Positions 1 to 8,943 of a stretch of DNA of 64,000 bases are shown here, piece by piece. Position 1 is the stretch's first letter. The number at the start of each line of letters is the position of its first letter. Location: contig CAIUAN010000038.1 in the NCBI GenBank assembly GCA_903897145.1, positions 186,001-250,000 on the forward strand, read 5' to 3'. Source of the DNA: an uncultured Bacteroidia bacterium (lineage in GTDB: Bacteria > Bacteroidota > Bacteroidia > Bacteroidales > Prolixibacteraceae). Made by a program: the position numbers and the translations under genes. Under the pieces are notes generated by a model. The model saw nothing but the letters and a program-made list of their open reading frames with translations, was not told the origin of the DNA and ran no database searches.

Positions 1-667
1 GTAAGAAGCGTGCTACATTGATAGAATTAGCAGATGTTATGGTGATTTTATTTTTCAATATCTCATCCATAAAGGCCGACTTAACCAATGCTTGACAATC
101 ATCGAAAGTGCCCTCTACCTCAAGAGCGGTGATATTCTGGCCTAAGGTAGTAAACTGCATCTCTTGTATCTCACTAACTTTTCCCTTTGGATAAAGGACA
201 TGTACTTTTATCCCAGGCACTCCTAAGAAACCATTTGCCACCGCACTTCCAGTATCACCAGAAGTTGCTACAAGAACATGCACAATTTTTTTCTCTTTAC
301 CTAAAAAATGAGAAAGTACGCGGGCCATAAAACGTGCACCTACATCCTTAAAGGCTGCCGTTGGACCATGAAAAAGTTCCAAAGAATAAATGTCCTTGCT
401 AACACTTACCAACGGAGTATCAAACGTCAAGGTATTAAACACAATCTTCTGAAGGGTATATTCAGGAATATCTTCACCAAAGAAATGTTTCGCTACCTCA
501 AAAGAGATTTCTTGAAAATTCATACCCTCTATCTCTTTAAAGAACGAGGCTGGCATAGGGACAATACGTTCAGGCATGAATAATCCACGATCGGCAGCTA
601 ATCCCTGAGTAACCGCCAAATCAAGCGTAACATCTGATGTATTATGGTTAGTACTATAATATTTCAT
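1..667 (-). CDS. thrC: Threonine synthase, partial (C-terminus beyond left edge)
   Basis: Translating the minus strand from the ATG at 665-667 gives an open frame to the window edge, beginning MKYYSTNHNTSDVTLDLAV and continuing through a typical N-terminal threonine synthase domain. The PLP-lysine region is visible as HGPTAAFKDVGARFM, followed by the glycine-rich ATSGDTGSAVANGF phosphate-binding segment. The enzyme converts O-phosphohomoserine to threonine using PLP. It is the third gene of the operon thrA - apgM-like - thrC, 87 bases after the preceding stop, so threonine synthesis is complete here if the middle gene supplies homoserine kinase. About 222 residues are visible; the family is usually about 430 residues, so roughly half is missing because the window ends, not because the gene is broken. 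Confidence 0.95.
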   Translation of the reverse strand, partial: MKYYSTNHNTSDVTLDLAVTQGLAADRGLFMPERIVPMPASFFKEIEGMNFQEISFEVAKHFFGEDIPEYTLQKIVFNTLTFDTPLVSVSKDIYSLELFHGPTAAFKDVGARFMARVLSHFLGKEKKIVHVLVATSGDTGSAVANGFLGVPGIKVHVLYPKGKVSEIQEMQFTTLGQNITALEVEGTFDDCQALVKSAFMDEILKNKITITSANSINVARFL

Positions 668-754
668 GGTCAATAATTTCGTATTCTCATGTTTTTACTC
701 GTATAGTTCTGGTCTTTTAAAACAGAAGGTCAAAAACAAAAGAGTTGAATTAAT

Positions 755-1966
755 TTAATTAGCTTTTAATAATTCCAGCATAAATTGATGGCTTTCTAAG
801 ATGCCATAACCTCCTTTACTTGCAGCAATCTCATCATATTGAGTGACGCCATCTGGTTCAATTCCAGGGTACCAGATCAAAAATGGAACGGCATCACGAG
901 TATGTGTTTTCAACTTCCAAGGCGTTGGATGATCCGGCAATATAGCAATTGCAACGGGCTCATCCATTCGTGATATTTGATCCACAAGATATTTTACAAC
1001 GCGATGGTCGAGGTATTCGATGGTTCTTAATTTAAGATCATAATCACCCTCATGACCGGCTTCATCGCTGGCTTCAATATGCAAATAAACGAAATCTTTA
1101 GTCTTTAGCTGTTCGAAAGCAGCCATTGCTTTCCCTTCGTAGTTCGTATCGTATAATCCTGTTGCACCCTCCACCTTAATCACTTCAAGTCCAGCATAAA
1201 CGCCAATTCCTTGAATTAAATCTACTGCGGAGATAACGGCTCCGCTTTGGATCCCAAACATCTGCTTCAAAGTCTTCATTGAAGGTTTATAGCCAGGCGA
1301 CCAAGGCCAGATGGCATTAGCTGGATCTTTACCCTCGCTTTTACGTTTAATATTGACCGGATGATTTTCTAATAGTTCTCTTGATTGAAGGATTAATTCA
1401 GCTAAAAGCTGGGCTGTTTCATCTCCTGTGCTATTTGTAGAGGTAGGTAATAAGTCATTTACCACTCCTCCAACATAATCATGAGGTGGAGCGCACTTAA
1501 GTGATTTATTACCCCCTTTGATAACGAGCAGATGTCGATAAGAAACGCCAGTATAAAAGTGGACCTTCTCATTGCCAAACGCAACGTTAAGTGCCTGAAT
1601 AAGCTCATCTGCTTCGGCTGTGGAGATATGACCAGATGAATGATTTTTTATCTTCTCGTCAGAAATACAGATTAGATTACAACGCAGACCTAAGTCACCT
1701 TCTTCAAGATTAACCCCTATGCTAGCTGCTTCGATGACACCTCTGCCTTCAAAAACAGCCTCCACGTCGTAACCCAAGACCGCAAGATTTGCCACTTCAC
1801 TCCCTGGATGCAATCGCTCAGGTATCGTCTTTAAAAGTCCAGAACGACCTTCTGCAGCCAATTGATCAATATGAGGAATATGAGCCGCCATCAAAGGGGT
1901 CAACCCATTATGCTCTAGCTCAGGCTGATCTGACATGCCATCACCTAAGATAACTATATATTTCAT
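755..1966 (-). CDS. ApgM-type alkaline-phosphatase-superfamily protein, proposed homoserine kinase
   Basis: The 403-residue product belongs to the archaeal-type cofactor-independent phosphoglycerate mutase family (ApgM). The N-terminal metal-binding segment is YIVILGDGMSDQP, and further metal-ligand regions are HIEASDEAGHEGD (about residues 295-307) and LPDHPTPW (about 344-351). It lies 17 bases after thrA and before thrC, in the slot normally taken by thrB. A family of exactly this kind in threonine operons has been named a proposed homoserine kinase because of that clustering (TIGR02535), and I recall genetic support from Bacteroides. The sequence shows the ApgM fold and the operon position; the homoserine kinase role is inference from context. 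A true glycolytic phosphoglycerate mutase is the alternative but fits the neighbours poorly. Confidence 0.85.
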   Translation of the reverse strand: MKYIVILGDGMSDQPELEHNGLTPLMAAHIPHIDQLAAEGRSGLLKTIPERLHPGSEVANLAVLGYDVEAVFEGRGVIEAASIGVNLEEGDLGLRCNLICISDEKIKNHSSGHISTAEADELIQALNVAFGNEKVHFYTGVSYRHLLVIKGGNKSLKCAPPHDYVGGVVNDLLPTSTNSTGDETAQLLAELILQSRELLENHPVNIKRKSEGKDPANAIWPWSPGYKPSMKTLKQMFGIQSGAVISAVDLIQGIGVYAGLEVIKVEGATGLYDTNYEGKAMAAFEQLKTKDFVYLHIEASDEAGHEGDYDLKLRTIEYLDHRVVKYLVDQISRMDEPVAIAILPDHPTPWKLKTHTRDAVPFLIWYPGIEPDGVTQYDEIAASKGGYGILESHQFMLELLKAN

Positions 1967-1983
1967 TATAAGATTCTTAACTT

Positions 1984-4407
1984 TTAAATATTTGACACTT
2001 TGATTAGGTCAGCGAAGACCCCCGCAGCAGTTACAGCAGCTCCAGCGCCATATCCCTTAATCAACATAGGATATTCATTGTAACGCTCACTAGTCAGTAA
2101 TAAGATATTATTACTTCCTTCCAAGTCGTAAAAAGGATGACCTGGATCCACTACAACTAATGTTACTGAAGCTTTACCTTCATTCATCACCCCAACAAAG
2201 CGCCATTTTTGCTTCTTCTGTTCTAGAACAACTCTTTGCATTTCAAATACTTCATCCATTTCGCCAATCGTATTCCAGAATTCATCCATTGATGAGGTAA
2301 AATACTTATCTGGGATAAAGGCATTATTTTTAACATCCCCTTGTTCTAAAACATAACCTGACTCACGAGCCAGAATTACCAACTTTCGAATAACATCGAT
2401 TCCACTTAAATCTATTCGAGGGTCTGGTTCGGCATAGCCCATTTCCATAGCCATCTTAACCGCCTTGCTAAATGGAATTTCTGCACTTAAGGTATTGAAA
2501 ATATAATTTAATGTTCCAGATAATACAGCTTCAATGCGAACAATCCGATCGCCTGAGCGCATTAGATCATTGATGGTTGAGATCAGCGGCAGTCCTGCAC
2601 CTACATTGGTCTCAAACAAAAACTTAACCCCATGCTTAGCAGCCATCTCTTTTAATTCGCGATAACGGCTATATTCTGACGAAGCAGCCACTTTGTTAGC
2701 AGCGACAACTGAGATGTAATTTTCAAGTGCGTAGAGGTAGTAATTAGCCACCTTATCATCCGCTGTACAATCAACAAAAACAGAATTAAACAAATTCATC
2801 TCGACCATTGTCTCAGTAAATTGTTTCAGATCTGATTTGATTTCTGATTGTCCAATACTATTTTTCAACTCTTTAACATCGATACCTTCCCGGTCAAAGA
2901 TCATCTTGCGAGAGTTGGCAACCCCAGAAAGTTTCAGGTTAAGACGGTGATCTTTCAATAGTTTTTTCTGTTGACGGCCAATTTGATCAAGCAAATCGCG
3001 ACCAACGGTACCAATACCGACTAAGAATATATTTAGTTCGACAAATGGAGAGAGGAAAAAAGCTTCATGAACAACGTTCAGTGTTTTCTTTAGATCTGAA
3101 TTCTTAACGACCCAAGAGATATTTAATTCAGATGCTCCCTGTGCAATTGCAACAACATTGATTCCATTATTACCCAAGGTATGAAAAAGTTTTCCTGCAA
3201 TACCAGCTGAATGCTTCATATTTTCGCCCACAATGGCCAAGATAGAGAGTTCATTTTCGCAAGCCAGTTTACTAATCATACCTGAAGCTATCTCTGGTTT
3301 AAATTCACTTGAAATAGCCTCATTTGCAATAGCCTCATATTTTGAATCAATTGCAAAACTGATCGAATTTTCTGAAGATGCTTGAGAAATCAAAATGACG
3401 TTGATCTCCTTATGTGCTAAAGCTCCAAATAAGCGCATTGAAATACCTGTTACGCCAACCATTCCCAATCCTTGAATTGTGAAAAGAGAAATTCCTGTAA
3501 TAGAGGAGATTCCTTTTATTGGATGATCTTTCCCCAGTAATTCAGATTGACTAATTAGTGTCCCTTCGCCTGATGGATTTAAGGTGTTTTTTATGTGAAT
3601 TGGAATATTTTTCTGATAAACAGGAAGAATCGTGGGTGGATAGATCACCTTAGCCCCAAAATGCGACAATTCCATGGCTTCAGAATAGGTTAATGTTGGA
3701 ATGGTATAGGCCTTACTGATCACACGAGGATCAGCTGTCATAAAACCATCGACATCCGTCCAGATTTCCAATTGAGATGCGTGGACACCTGCTGCAAACA
3801 AAGCAGCAGTATAGTCAGATCCTCCTCTACCAAGAGTTGTTTGAGAACCATCGGTACCAGACGAGATAAATCCCGGAGCAACAGCAAATTGCTTTATATC
3901 TGAGCAACCTTTTGAAATCAGTTGGTAAGTAAGATTAAAGTCAACATTTGCTCTGCCAAAATTTAGATCTGTCTTAATATAAAGACAACTATCCAAAAGA
4001 GGTACGCCAAGGTATCGACTAATCAATAGCGATGACAATCGCTCACCAAAGCCCAGGATTTGATCTGAGATTTTAAGAGAAAAGTCTTTATGGATTAAAA
4101 GAGTACTTATTACATTCTCAAGCTTTTCAAAAAGCGGACGAAGTTCATCACTCGCATGGCCTGCTGATGAGTCAGAATAGAGTTCGCCAATCACCTCCAG
4201 GTGCCTATTCCAAATAGCCTTCAACTCGGCAGCGGGATCTAACCCTTTGGAGGCATTGTGCGCTAAGGCAACAAGCATATCAGTCACTCCACCCAGAGCA
4301 GAAACAACCACAATTATTTTTTCTTGTTGAGAAAGGACGATCTCTCCAATTCTTTTGATATTATCAGCCGAACCAACTGAGGTCCCTCCAAATTTTAATA
4401 TTTTCAT
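1984..4407 (-). CDS. thrA: Bifunctional aspartokinase / homoserine dehydrogenase
   Basis: The 807-residue protein catalyses the first and third steps of the aspartate-to-threonine pathway. The N-terminal aspartokinase domain (about residues 1-290) starts with MKILKFGGTSVGSADN, with the second substrate region TTLGRGGSDYTAALFA. Two ACT regulatory modules follow (about 305-460), containing GMVGVTGISMRLFGAL and the matching ASELNISWVV segment, which suggests threonine feedback control as in ThrA of enteric bacteria. The homoserine dehydrogenase domain (about 465-807) opens with the NAD(P)-binding FLVGIGTVGRDLLDQI and contains VAANKVAAS and the catalytic-region MGYAEPDPRIDLSG. Length is normal for the fusion. 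It is the first gene of the operon; no threonine-rich leader peptide or attenuator is visible in the 113 bases upstream. Confidence 0.97.
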   Translation of the reverse strand: MKILKFGGTSVGSADNIKRIGEIVLSQQEKIIVVVSALGGVTDMLVALAHNASKGLDPAAELKAIWNRHLEVIGELYSDSSAGHASDELRPLFEKLENVISTLLIHKDFSLKISDQILGFGERLSSLLISRYLGVPLLDSCLYIKTDLNFGRANVDFNLTYQLISKGCSDIKQFAVAPGFISSGTDGSQTTLGRGGSDYTAALFAAGVHASQLEIWTDVDGFMTADPRVISKAYTIPTLTYSEAMELSHFGAKVIYPPTILPVYQKNIPIHIKNTLNPSGEGTLISQSELLGKDHPIKGISSITGISLFTIQGLGMVGVTGISMRLFGALAHKEINVILISQASSENSISFAIDSKYEAIANEAISSEFKPEIASGMISKLACENELSILAIVGENMKHSAGIAGKLFHTLGNNGINVVAIAQGASELNISWVVKNSDLKKTLNVVHEAFFLSPFVELNIFLVGIGTVGRDLLDQIGRQQKKLLKDHRLNLKLSGVANSRKMIFDREGIDVKELKNSIGQSEIKSDLKQFTETMVEMNLFNSVFVDCTADDKVANYYLYALENYISVVAANKVAASSEYSRYRELKEMAAKHGVKFLFETNVGAGLPLISTINDLMRSGDRIVRIEAVLSGTLNYIFNTLSAEIPFSKAVKMAMEMGYAEPDPRIDLSGIDVIRKLVILARESGYVLEQGDVKNNAFIPDKYFTSSMDEFWNTIGEMDEVFEMQRVVLEQKKQKWRFVGVMNEGKASVTLVVVDPGHPFYDLEGSNNILLLTSERYNEYPMLIKGYGAGAAVTAAGVFADLIKVSNI

Positions 4408-4520
4408 TCAAAAATTATTAAGTAAAAATAGTCAACCCATACAACTGGTGACCTTTTTTGCTCTAGCAATCTATTCCAAAAGGGAATAACTAGTATTTAA
4501 TGTTTAGCAGTCACAAAAGT

Positions 4521-4560
4521 CAAAAAAAAATCTGAACCCTAAAATTTCTGGTTCAGATTT
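4521..4560 (-). terminator. Intrinsic terminator of recA
   Basis: Perfect 11-bp stem (AAATCTGAACC at 4528-4538 with GGTTCAGATTT at 4550-4560) and an 11-base loop. On the minus strand it is followed by an uninterrupted run of nine T (4521-4530 on plus is A-rich). It lies 20 bases after the recA stop, so it should end the bcp-recA transcript before thrA. Confidence 0.9.
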
Positions 4561-4580
4561 CTATTTCTTTTAACCATAAA

Positions 4581-5603
4581 TTATTTATCCAGTGAAGGCG
4601 TATAGCTAGCAATAATCTTTGCTTCAAGCTCATCTAGCAATTCAGGATTATCTTTTAATAATGATTTAACACCTTCACGACCCTGACCAAGTTTTGTTTC
4701 GCCGTAGCTAAACCAAGAACCAGCCTTTTTAATAATTTCAATCTCAACGCCAAGGTCAATTATCTCACCAATTTTTGAGATTCCTTCACCATAAAGAATG
4801 TCAAATTCAGCTTTACGGAATGGTGGAGCGACTTTATTTTTCACAACTTTAACTCGGGTGTGATTTCCTTGAACATCGTCACCATCTTTAAGCTGGCCAA
4901 TCCTGCGAATATCCAAACGAACTGAAGCATAAAACTTCAGCGCATTACCACCAGTTGTTGTCTCTGGATTTCCGAACATTACGCCAATCTTATCACGCAA
5001 CTGGTTAATAAATATCACACAAGTCTTTGTCTTGCTAATACTTCCGGTCAGCTTGCGCAGTGCTTGCGACATAAGTCTAGCTTGAAGACCCATTTTCGAG
5101 TCACCCATCTCGCCTTCGATCTCAGCTTTAGGCGTCAAGGCAGCCACAGAGTCAATAACAATAATGTCAATGGCTCCTGAGCGAATAAGACTATCGGCGA
5201 TTTCCAGGGCTTGCTCACCGTTATCAGGTTGAGATATCAAGAGTTCATTAATGTTAACACCTAATTTCTGAGCATAAGTTGGATCAAAAGCATGTTCTGC
5301 ATCAATAAATGCAGCAATACCGCCAACTTTTTGCGCTTCGGCAATGGCATGAATGGCAAGGGTAGTCTTTCCTGATGACTCAGGACCAAAGATTTCAATT
5401 ACGCGACCTTTCGGGTAACCACCTATTCCCATGGCCAAATCTAAGGCAATAGAACCCGAATGTATAGCCTGTACATCGTCAACTGGTTGATCACCCATTC
5501 TCATAATTGAGCCTTTGCCATAGCTCTTCTCAATCTTCTCCATTGTAAGCTGGAGGGCTTTCAACTTCTCATTATTGACTTTTTGCGTATCTTCCTTTGC
5601 CAT
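4581..5603 (-). CDS. recA: Recombinase RecA
   Basis: This 340-residue RecA is full length. Walker A is GPESSGKT at residues 73-80, Walker B is the [12 protein letters not shown] region, and the L2 DNA-binding loop contains [22 protein letters not shown]. The protein forms ATP-dependent filaments on single-stranded DNA for homologous recombination and repair. The C-terminal tail is short and carries few acidic residues compared with E. coli RecA. The gene follows bcp by 14 bases and shares its transcript; no LexA-type operator was seen near it, so SOS induction is not evident from the sequence. Confidence 0.98.
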   Translation of the reverse strand: MAKEDTQKVNNEKLKALQLTMEKIEKSYGKGSIMRMGDQPVDDVQAIHSGSIALDLAMGIGGYPKGRVIEIFGPESSGKTTLAIHAIAEAQKVGGIAAFIDAEHAFDPTYAQKLGVNINELLISQPDNGEQALEIADSLIRSGAIDIIVIDSVAALTPKAEIEGEMGDSKMGLQARLMSQALRKLTGSISKTKTCVIFINQLRDKIGVMFGNPETTTGGNALKFYASVRLDIRRIGQLKDGDDVQGNHTRVKVVKNKVAPPFRKAEFDILYGEGISKIGEIIDLGVEIEIIKKAGSWFSYGETKLGQGREGVKSLLKDNPELLDELEAKIIASYTPSLDK

Positions 5604-5617
5604 GATTTTATAGTTGT

Positions 5618-6085
5618 TTATTTTATTAATAACTCTTTAGATATCTGATCTGTATGCTCTTTTGTGTCAACTTTTTTAAACACTTTTTGAATAAAGCCAT
5701 TTTCATCTATGACAAAGGTTGTCCGAATAACACCCATATATGTCTTGCCATAATTCATTTTTTCACCCCAAACGCCATACGCTTGCAGCACAACTTTATC
5801 GGTATCGGCAATAAGGTTAAATTTCAACCCATACTTCGAAGCAAATTTAGCATGAGAAGCTTCGCTATCTGGACTAACACCAATAATTTCAAAACCTTTT
5901 GAAATCCAAAACTCATAATTATCACTTAAATTACATGATTCAGCAGTACATCCAGGTGTATCATCCTTAGGATAAAAATAGAGTATTACCTTTTTCCCTT
6001 TAAACATCTTAAGATTTATCGGCTCTCCTTGTTGGTTAATGCCAGCAAAATCAGGTGCCACTGCACCCTCTGATAATTGACTCAT
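5618..6085 (-). CDS. bcp: Thioredoxin-dependent thiol peroxidase (BCP/PrxQ family)
   Basis: A 155-residue atypical 2-Cys peroxiredoxin that reduces hydroperoxides using thioredoxin. The active site reads [14 protein letters not shown], giving peroxidatic Cys46 and candidate resolving Cys51, the PrxQ arrangement with four residues between them. The conserved Arg is in [12 protein letters not shown]. No signal peptide, so cytoplasmic. It is the first gene of a bcp-recA transcript with a recognisable promoter at 6223-6254. Pairing of an oxidative-defence enzyme with recA is plausible functionally, though co-transcription may be incidental. Confidence 0.95.
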   Translation of the reverse strand: MSQLSEGAVAPDFAGINQQGEPINLKMFKGKKVILYFYPKDDTPGCTAESCNLSDNYEFWISKGFEIIGVSPDSEASHAKFASKYGLKFNLIADTDKVVLQAYGVWGEKMNYGKTYMGVIRTTFVIDENGFIQKVFKKVDTKEHTDQISKELLIK

Positions 6086-6222
6086 GTTTTCTGTTTTTAG
6101 AATAATATATTTATTAGCACAATCTTCAAATCAAATAAACTTATTTTAAGCGCGAAAAGTTCTATTATTTAGAAAGATAAAGCAGTTTCTTGGAAATTCA
6201 GGCTCACCTTCTCATTATTATA

Positions 6223-6254
6223 CAAATATATGAATTTAAAGAAAATGGATTCAA
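6223..6254 (-). promoter_or_regulatory. Bacteroidota-type promoter for bcp-recA
   Basis: On the minus strand a -33 TTG (6252-6254) is followed after 21 bases by TATATTTG (6223-6230), matching the TTG-N17-23-TAnnTTTG pattern used by the primary sigma factor in this phylum. Predicted start of transcription is near 6217, leaving an untranslated leader of about 130 bases. Confidence 0.6.
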
Positions 6255-6301
6255 CTAAGAAAGCATTAAACTGAGAAAAATTATGAAAAGTTTATAACAA
6301 T

Positions 6302-6326
6302 GATCTAAAATGTATAATTTTAGATC
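6302..6326. repeat. Perfect 10-bp inverted repeat upstream of TPR/SPOR gene
   Basis: GATCTAAAAT at 6302-6311 and ATTTTAGATC at 6317-6326 are perfect reverse complements separated by five bases. The repeat overlaps a 7/8 match to a -7 element (TAATTTTA, 6315-6322) and ends 34 bases before the start codon at 6361. It could be an operator or a hairpin in the 5' leader. No T-run follows it, so it is not a terminator. The rest of the 275-base gap (6086-6360) holds the bcp promoter. Confidence 0.5.
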
Positions 6327-6360
6327 CTAATTAGCAGACGTAACACTGATAAAAAGCACA

Positions 6361-7665
6361 ATGCGCAAAAAAGCAAACTTCATCTTCATTGCAATCTTAT
6401 TTTTTCTGTGTTTCAACTCTCTGAAAGCACAGGAAACATCTGTAAATGAAAAACTTGCTATTGAATATTTCAAGCAAAAGGAATATGAAAAAGCCCTTCC
6501 CTTATTTATTGAACTGATCAATAAATCGCCTGATAATGCGATGTTAAACTACTATTATGGCATTACGCTTTTAAAGAATAATCATTTTAAAACGGCGGCC
6601 AAGGAGGCTTTATTGAATGCTGTTGTTGACAATACCCCTTCCAATACAAACTTCTACCTCGGTAATTATTTTCATGCCTTAGGAAGTTGGACAGAGGCAA
6701 TGGATTTCTACAAACGTTACAAAGGGAGTAAACAAGAATCTAAAGAGTTGGAATACGATAAATATGTAGCCCTATGCTCTCAACAGATTAACCCATTCAA
6801 AGTAGATCAAGGGGATGACAAAACGGTATTTACTGATTCAATTAAAGCGCCGGTCAAACAACCGAACGAAAAAACGTTTCCGATTCCTGATTCATTAAAA
6901 TCTGAATGGTTTAATTTCGAGATTAATAGTCAACTGACTTATCATGGCATCTACGATTTTCAAAGTGAGGCAGCTAAAATTCTTTTCACAAAGGCATGGC
7001 TTGTCACAAGCAAAAACGATTCAATTGTTCGAAATACCGATTCTCTAAGGAAGGCACACGAAGAGACGACTAGCGTAACCGCCCGTATAGCATTGGTTCA
7101 ACGCATTGTAGATGCTGAGCAGCAATCGTATCAATTGCTTCATGATCGTGAGAAGTTCTTTGAGCAAGCTAGAGTTAAAGAGTCGGGATATTGGGAAAAG
7201 ACCGGTAATGAGTTGATGGTACAATTTGCAAGCCAAATTGCTCAAAGAGAAAAAGCTAGGGCAGAGCAAATATTAAACAGCCAGAAAAATAAAGAAAAAG
7301 AGCTTGAAAAAACAGCGAAAGTTCAGTCTTCCACGCCACTTGAAGAGTCGAATAAAACAGAGACATCGATTCAAAATGCGATAGCTGTTAAGGAAGTCAT
7401 TCAATTTAAAGTTCAAATTGGCTCGTTCCTCCATGGAAAACTAACACCAGCATTCAAAGTCAAATATACTAAACTAGCCAAGTTTAGAAAGATTGAGAAA
7501 TTTACCGATGCTAAGAAATATCAAATTTACACCATTGGAAATTTCGCTGCCTACAAAGACGCCGTTTTATTAAAAAATCAACTTGTCATGGAGGGATTAA
7601 AAACCGCCGTAATCGTGGCATTTAAAAATGGCGAACAAGTTCCATTAAAATCAGTTGTTAAATAG
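6361..7665 (+). CDS. Secreted TPR and SPOR domain protein
   Basis: The 434-residue product starts with a signal peptide (hydrophobic core FIFIAILFFLCF, likely cleavage after LKAQ). Residues about 28-130 form tetratricopeptide-like helices (AIEYFKQKEYEKALPLFIELI, then NYYYGITLLKNNHFKTAAK). A charged, probably coiled-coil middle (about 230-320) leads to a C-terminal SPOR domain (about 345-430) recognised by QFKVQIGSFLHGK and YKDAVLLKNQLVMEGLKTAVIVAF. SPOR domains bind denuded peptidoglycan glycans, so a periplasmic, cell-wall-associated role is likely. The exact function is unknown. clpS follows after 25 bases, and the two may share a transcript. Confidence 0.85.
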   Translation: MRKKANFIFIAILFFLCFNSLKAQETSVNEKLAIEYFKQKEYEKALPLFIELINKSPDNAMLNYYYGITLLKNNHFKTAAKEALLNAVVDNTPSNTNFYLGNYFHALGSWTEAMDFYKRYKGSKQESKELEYDKYVALCSQQINPFKVDQGDDKTVFTDSIKAPVKQPNEKTFPIPDSLKSEWFNFEINSQLTYHGIYDFQSEAAKILFTKAWLVTSKNDSIVRNTDSLRKAHEETTSVTARIALVQRIVDAEQQSYQLLHDREKFFEQARVKESGYWEKTGNELMVQFASQIAQREKARAEQILNSQKNKEKELEKTAKVQSSTPLEESNKTETSIQNAIAVKEVIQFKVQIGSFLHGKLTPAFKVKYTKLAKFRKIEKFTDAKKYQIYTIGNFAAYKDAVLLKNQLVMEGLKTAVIVAFKNGEQVPLKSVVK

Positions 7666-7690
7666 TCGTTAAATAAAAAGAAGATTTTTT

Positions 7691-7966
7691 ATGGGCATTG
7701 AAAAGCAAAAAAACAGAACTTCACCAACAGATATTGACAAAGAGAACCTATGCACGTTGATTTTGCACAACGATGACTATCACACATTTGACTATGTCAT
7801 AGAATCATTGATGGAGATCTGCGAACTAGATGCAATTCAAGCTACCCAGTGCACCTATCTAATTCACTACAAAGGGAAATGCGATGTTAAGAGAGGGTCG
7901 AAATCAGTTCTATTACCCATGCGTAGAGCACTAGCAAAAAGGGATCTAAAAGCGATCATAAGCTAG
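7691..7966 (+). CDS. clpS: ATP-dependent Clp protease adaptor ClpS
   Basis: This 91-residue protein matches ClpS, the N-degron adaptor that delivers substrates with destabilising N-terminal residues to ClpAP-type proteases. The hallmark LILHNDDYHTFDYVIESL, with the NDDYHT N-degron-binding loop, is at about residues 24-41, and HYKGKCDVKRG forms the later conserved segment. A disordered Lys/Thr-rich N-terminus is usual. No clpA is in the window. Confidence 0.93.
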   Translation: MGIEKQKNRTSPTDIDKENLCTLILHNDDYHTFDYVIESLMEICELDAIQATQCTYLIHYKGKCDVKRGSKSVLLPMRRALAKRDLKAIIS

Positions 7967-7990
7967 AAAAAGCAATTATGAAGAGACTAA

Positions 7991-8644
7991 TTATCGCTTA
8001 AATTTTTTTGTCAGGAAGATTCTAAACTTAACAAGTTTATTTAATATTGGAGCATAGTTGATCTGATCAAGTTTTGGGAAAAGGGCATTCGTTTCGCGAA
8101 TATACTGAAGATATTGCTCCCCAAAATGGTTGATCAAATGCTTCTCCTCACGTGCGACAATGTATCTATAAAATGGAGTTGCAGTAATTAAAAATGCTGG
8201 TCCAACCAACCAGTTCTGCAGCATGAAAACTTGAGCAATTGCTACTGCAGCTATAGACGCATACATCGGGTGTCTAACCCATTTAAAGACACCATCCGTA
8301 ATTAATTTCTGACCCTCGTGCACTTCAACATTTGCCGACCAGGAAGGGCCTAATTCGGTATGCGCCTTAAAGAAGAGCCAAAATCCAAAGCAGTAAAGGG
8401 CGAAGACTGGAAAACTGAACCATTTAGGTAGATTATAATCAAACCACGAAAACCATGTAGAGAAGATATAAATAAGGGGTAAAATCTGATAACCCAGTAA
8501 GACAAATATTGAATACTGACGTTCGTGTTCATTGAAATAACTCCAATAATTATTTACGATAAATCTGCGGATAAAGGCCACCAGCAGAATTAACTGAAAA
8601 ACCATGCCGCAAAGGAAAAATATTTCAAGGTATACGCGATCCAT
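7991..8644 (-). CDS. Integral membrane methyltransferase of the ICMT/PEMT family
   Basis: A 217-residue protein with about five hydrophobic segments. The C-terminal half has the isoprenylcysteine carboxyl methyltransferase / phospholipid methyltransferase signature: DGVFKWVRHPMYAS (RHPMY at residues 124-128) binds S-adenosylmethionine, and REEKHLINHFGEQYLQY carries the second conserved acidic/basic motif. The substrate in bacteria is usually unknown; lipid or quinone-type substrates are possible. It is the last gene of a minus-strand run after the helicase and VF530 genes and is convergent with clpS (24 bases between stops). Confidence 0.8.
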   Translation of the reverse strand: MDRVYLEIFFLCGMVFQLILLVAFIRRFIVNNYWSYFNEHERQYSIFVLLGYQILPLIYIFSTWFSWFDYNLPKWFSFPVFALYCFGFWLFFKAHTELGPSWSANVEVHEGQKLITDGVFKWVRHPMYASIAAVAIAQVFMLQNWLVGPAFLITATPFYRYIVAREEKHLINHFGEQYLQYIRETNALFPKLDQINYAPILNKLVKFRIFLTKKFKR

Positions 8645-8705
8645 TCACTTAGTTTAAATTTGAAATCAATCTTCTAAACCTGCAATCAAAATAAGTTATT
8701 TTTTT

Positions 8706-8927
8706 TCAATGTTTAAAAGTCTCCAGATAAAGATCCTCAACTTTCTGACGAGCCCATTGTGTTTTGCGCAAAAACTTCAACGTCGAGCCAACACTAGGAT
8801 CATTAGCAAAGCAGTTGATTCGAATCCGGTGAGATAGCTCATCCCATCCGAAATGTTCTACCAGCTCTTTCACAATTTTCTCTAGTGTGATCCCATGCAG
8901 CGGATTATTTAGTTGCTCAAGTGACAT
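8706..8927 (-). CDS. VF530 family (DUF2132) small protein
   Basis: The 73-residue product matches the VF530/DUF2132 family: it opens with [21 protein letters not shown], then [27 protein letters not shown]. Members are small helical proteins proposed to bind DNA from their structure; the role is unknown. It sits 16 bases after the DEAD-box helicase stop and is probably cotranscribed with it. Confidence 0.88.
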   Translation of the reverse strand: MSLEQLNNPLHGITLEKIVKELVEHFGWDELSHRIRINCFANDPSVGSTLKFLRKTQWARQKVEDLYLETFKH

Positions 8928-8943
8928 AGATCAATCAAAAAAT

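Noticed and set aside
4408-4520. A possible Thr/Ile leader peptide before thrA, by analogy with the his leader.
   Set aside because: No short frame rich in Thr or Ile codons and no competing hairpins are visible; the only hairpin there is the recA terminator.
7950-8010. A terminator between clpS and the convergent methyltransferase.
   Set aside because: AAGCGAT and ATCGCTT can pair but are separated by a loop of nearly 40 bases, too weak to call despite the T-run.
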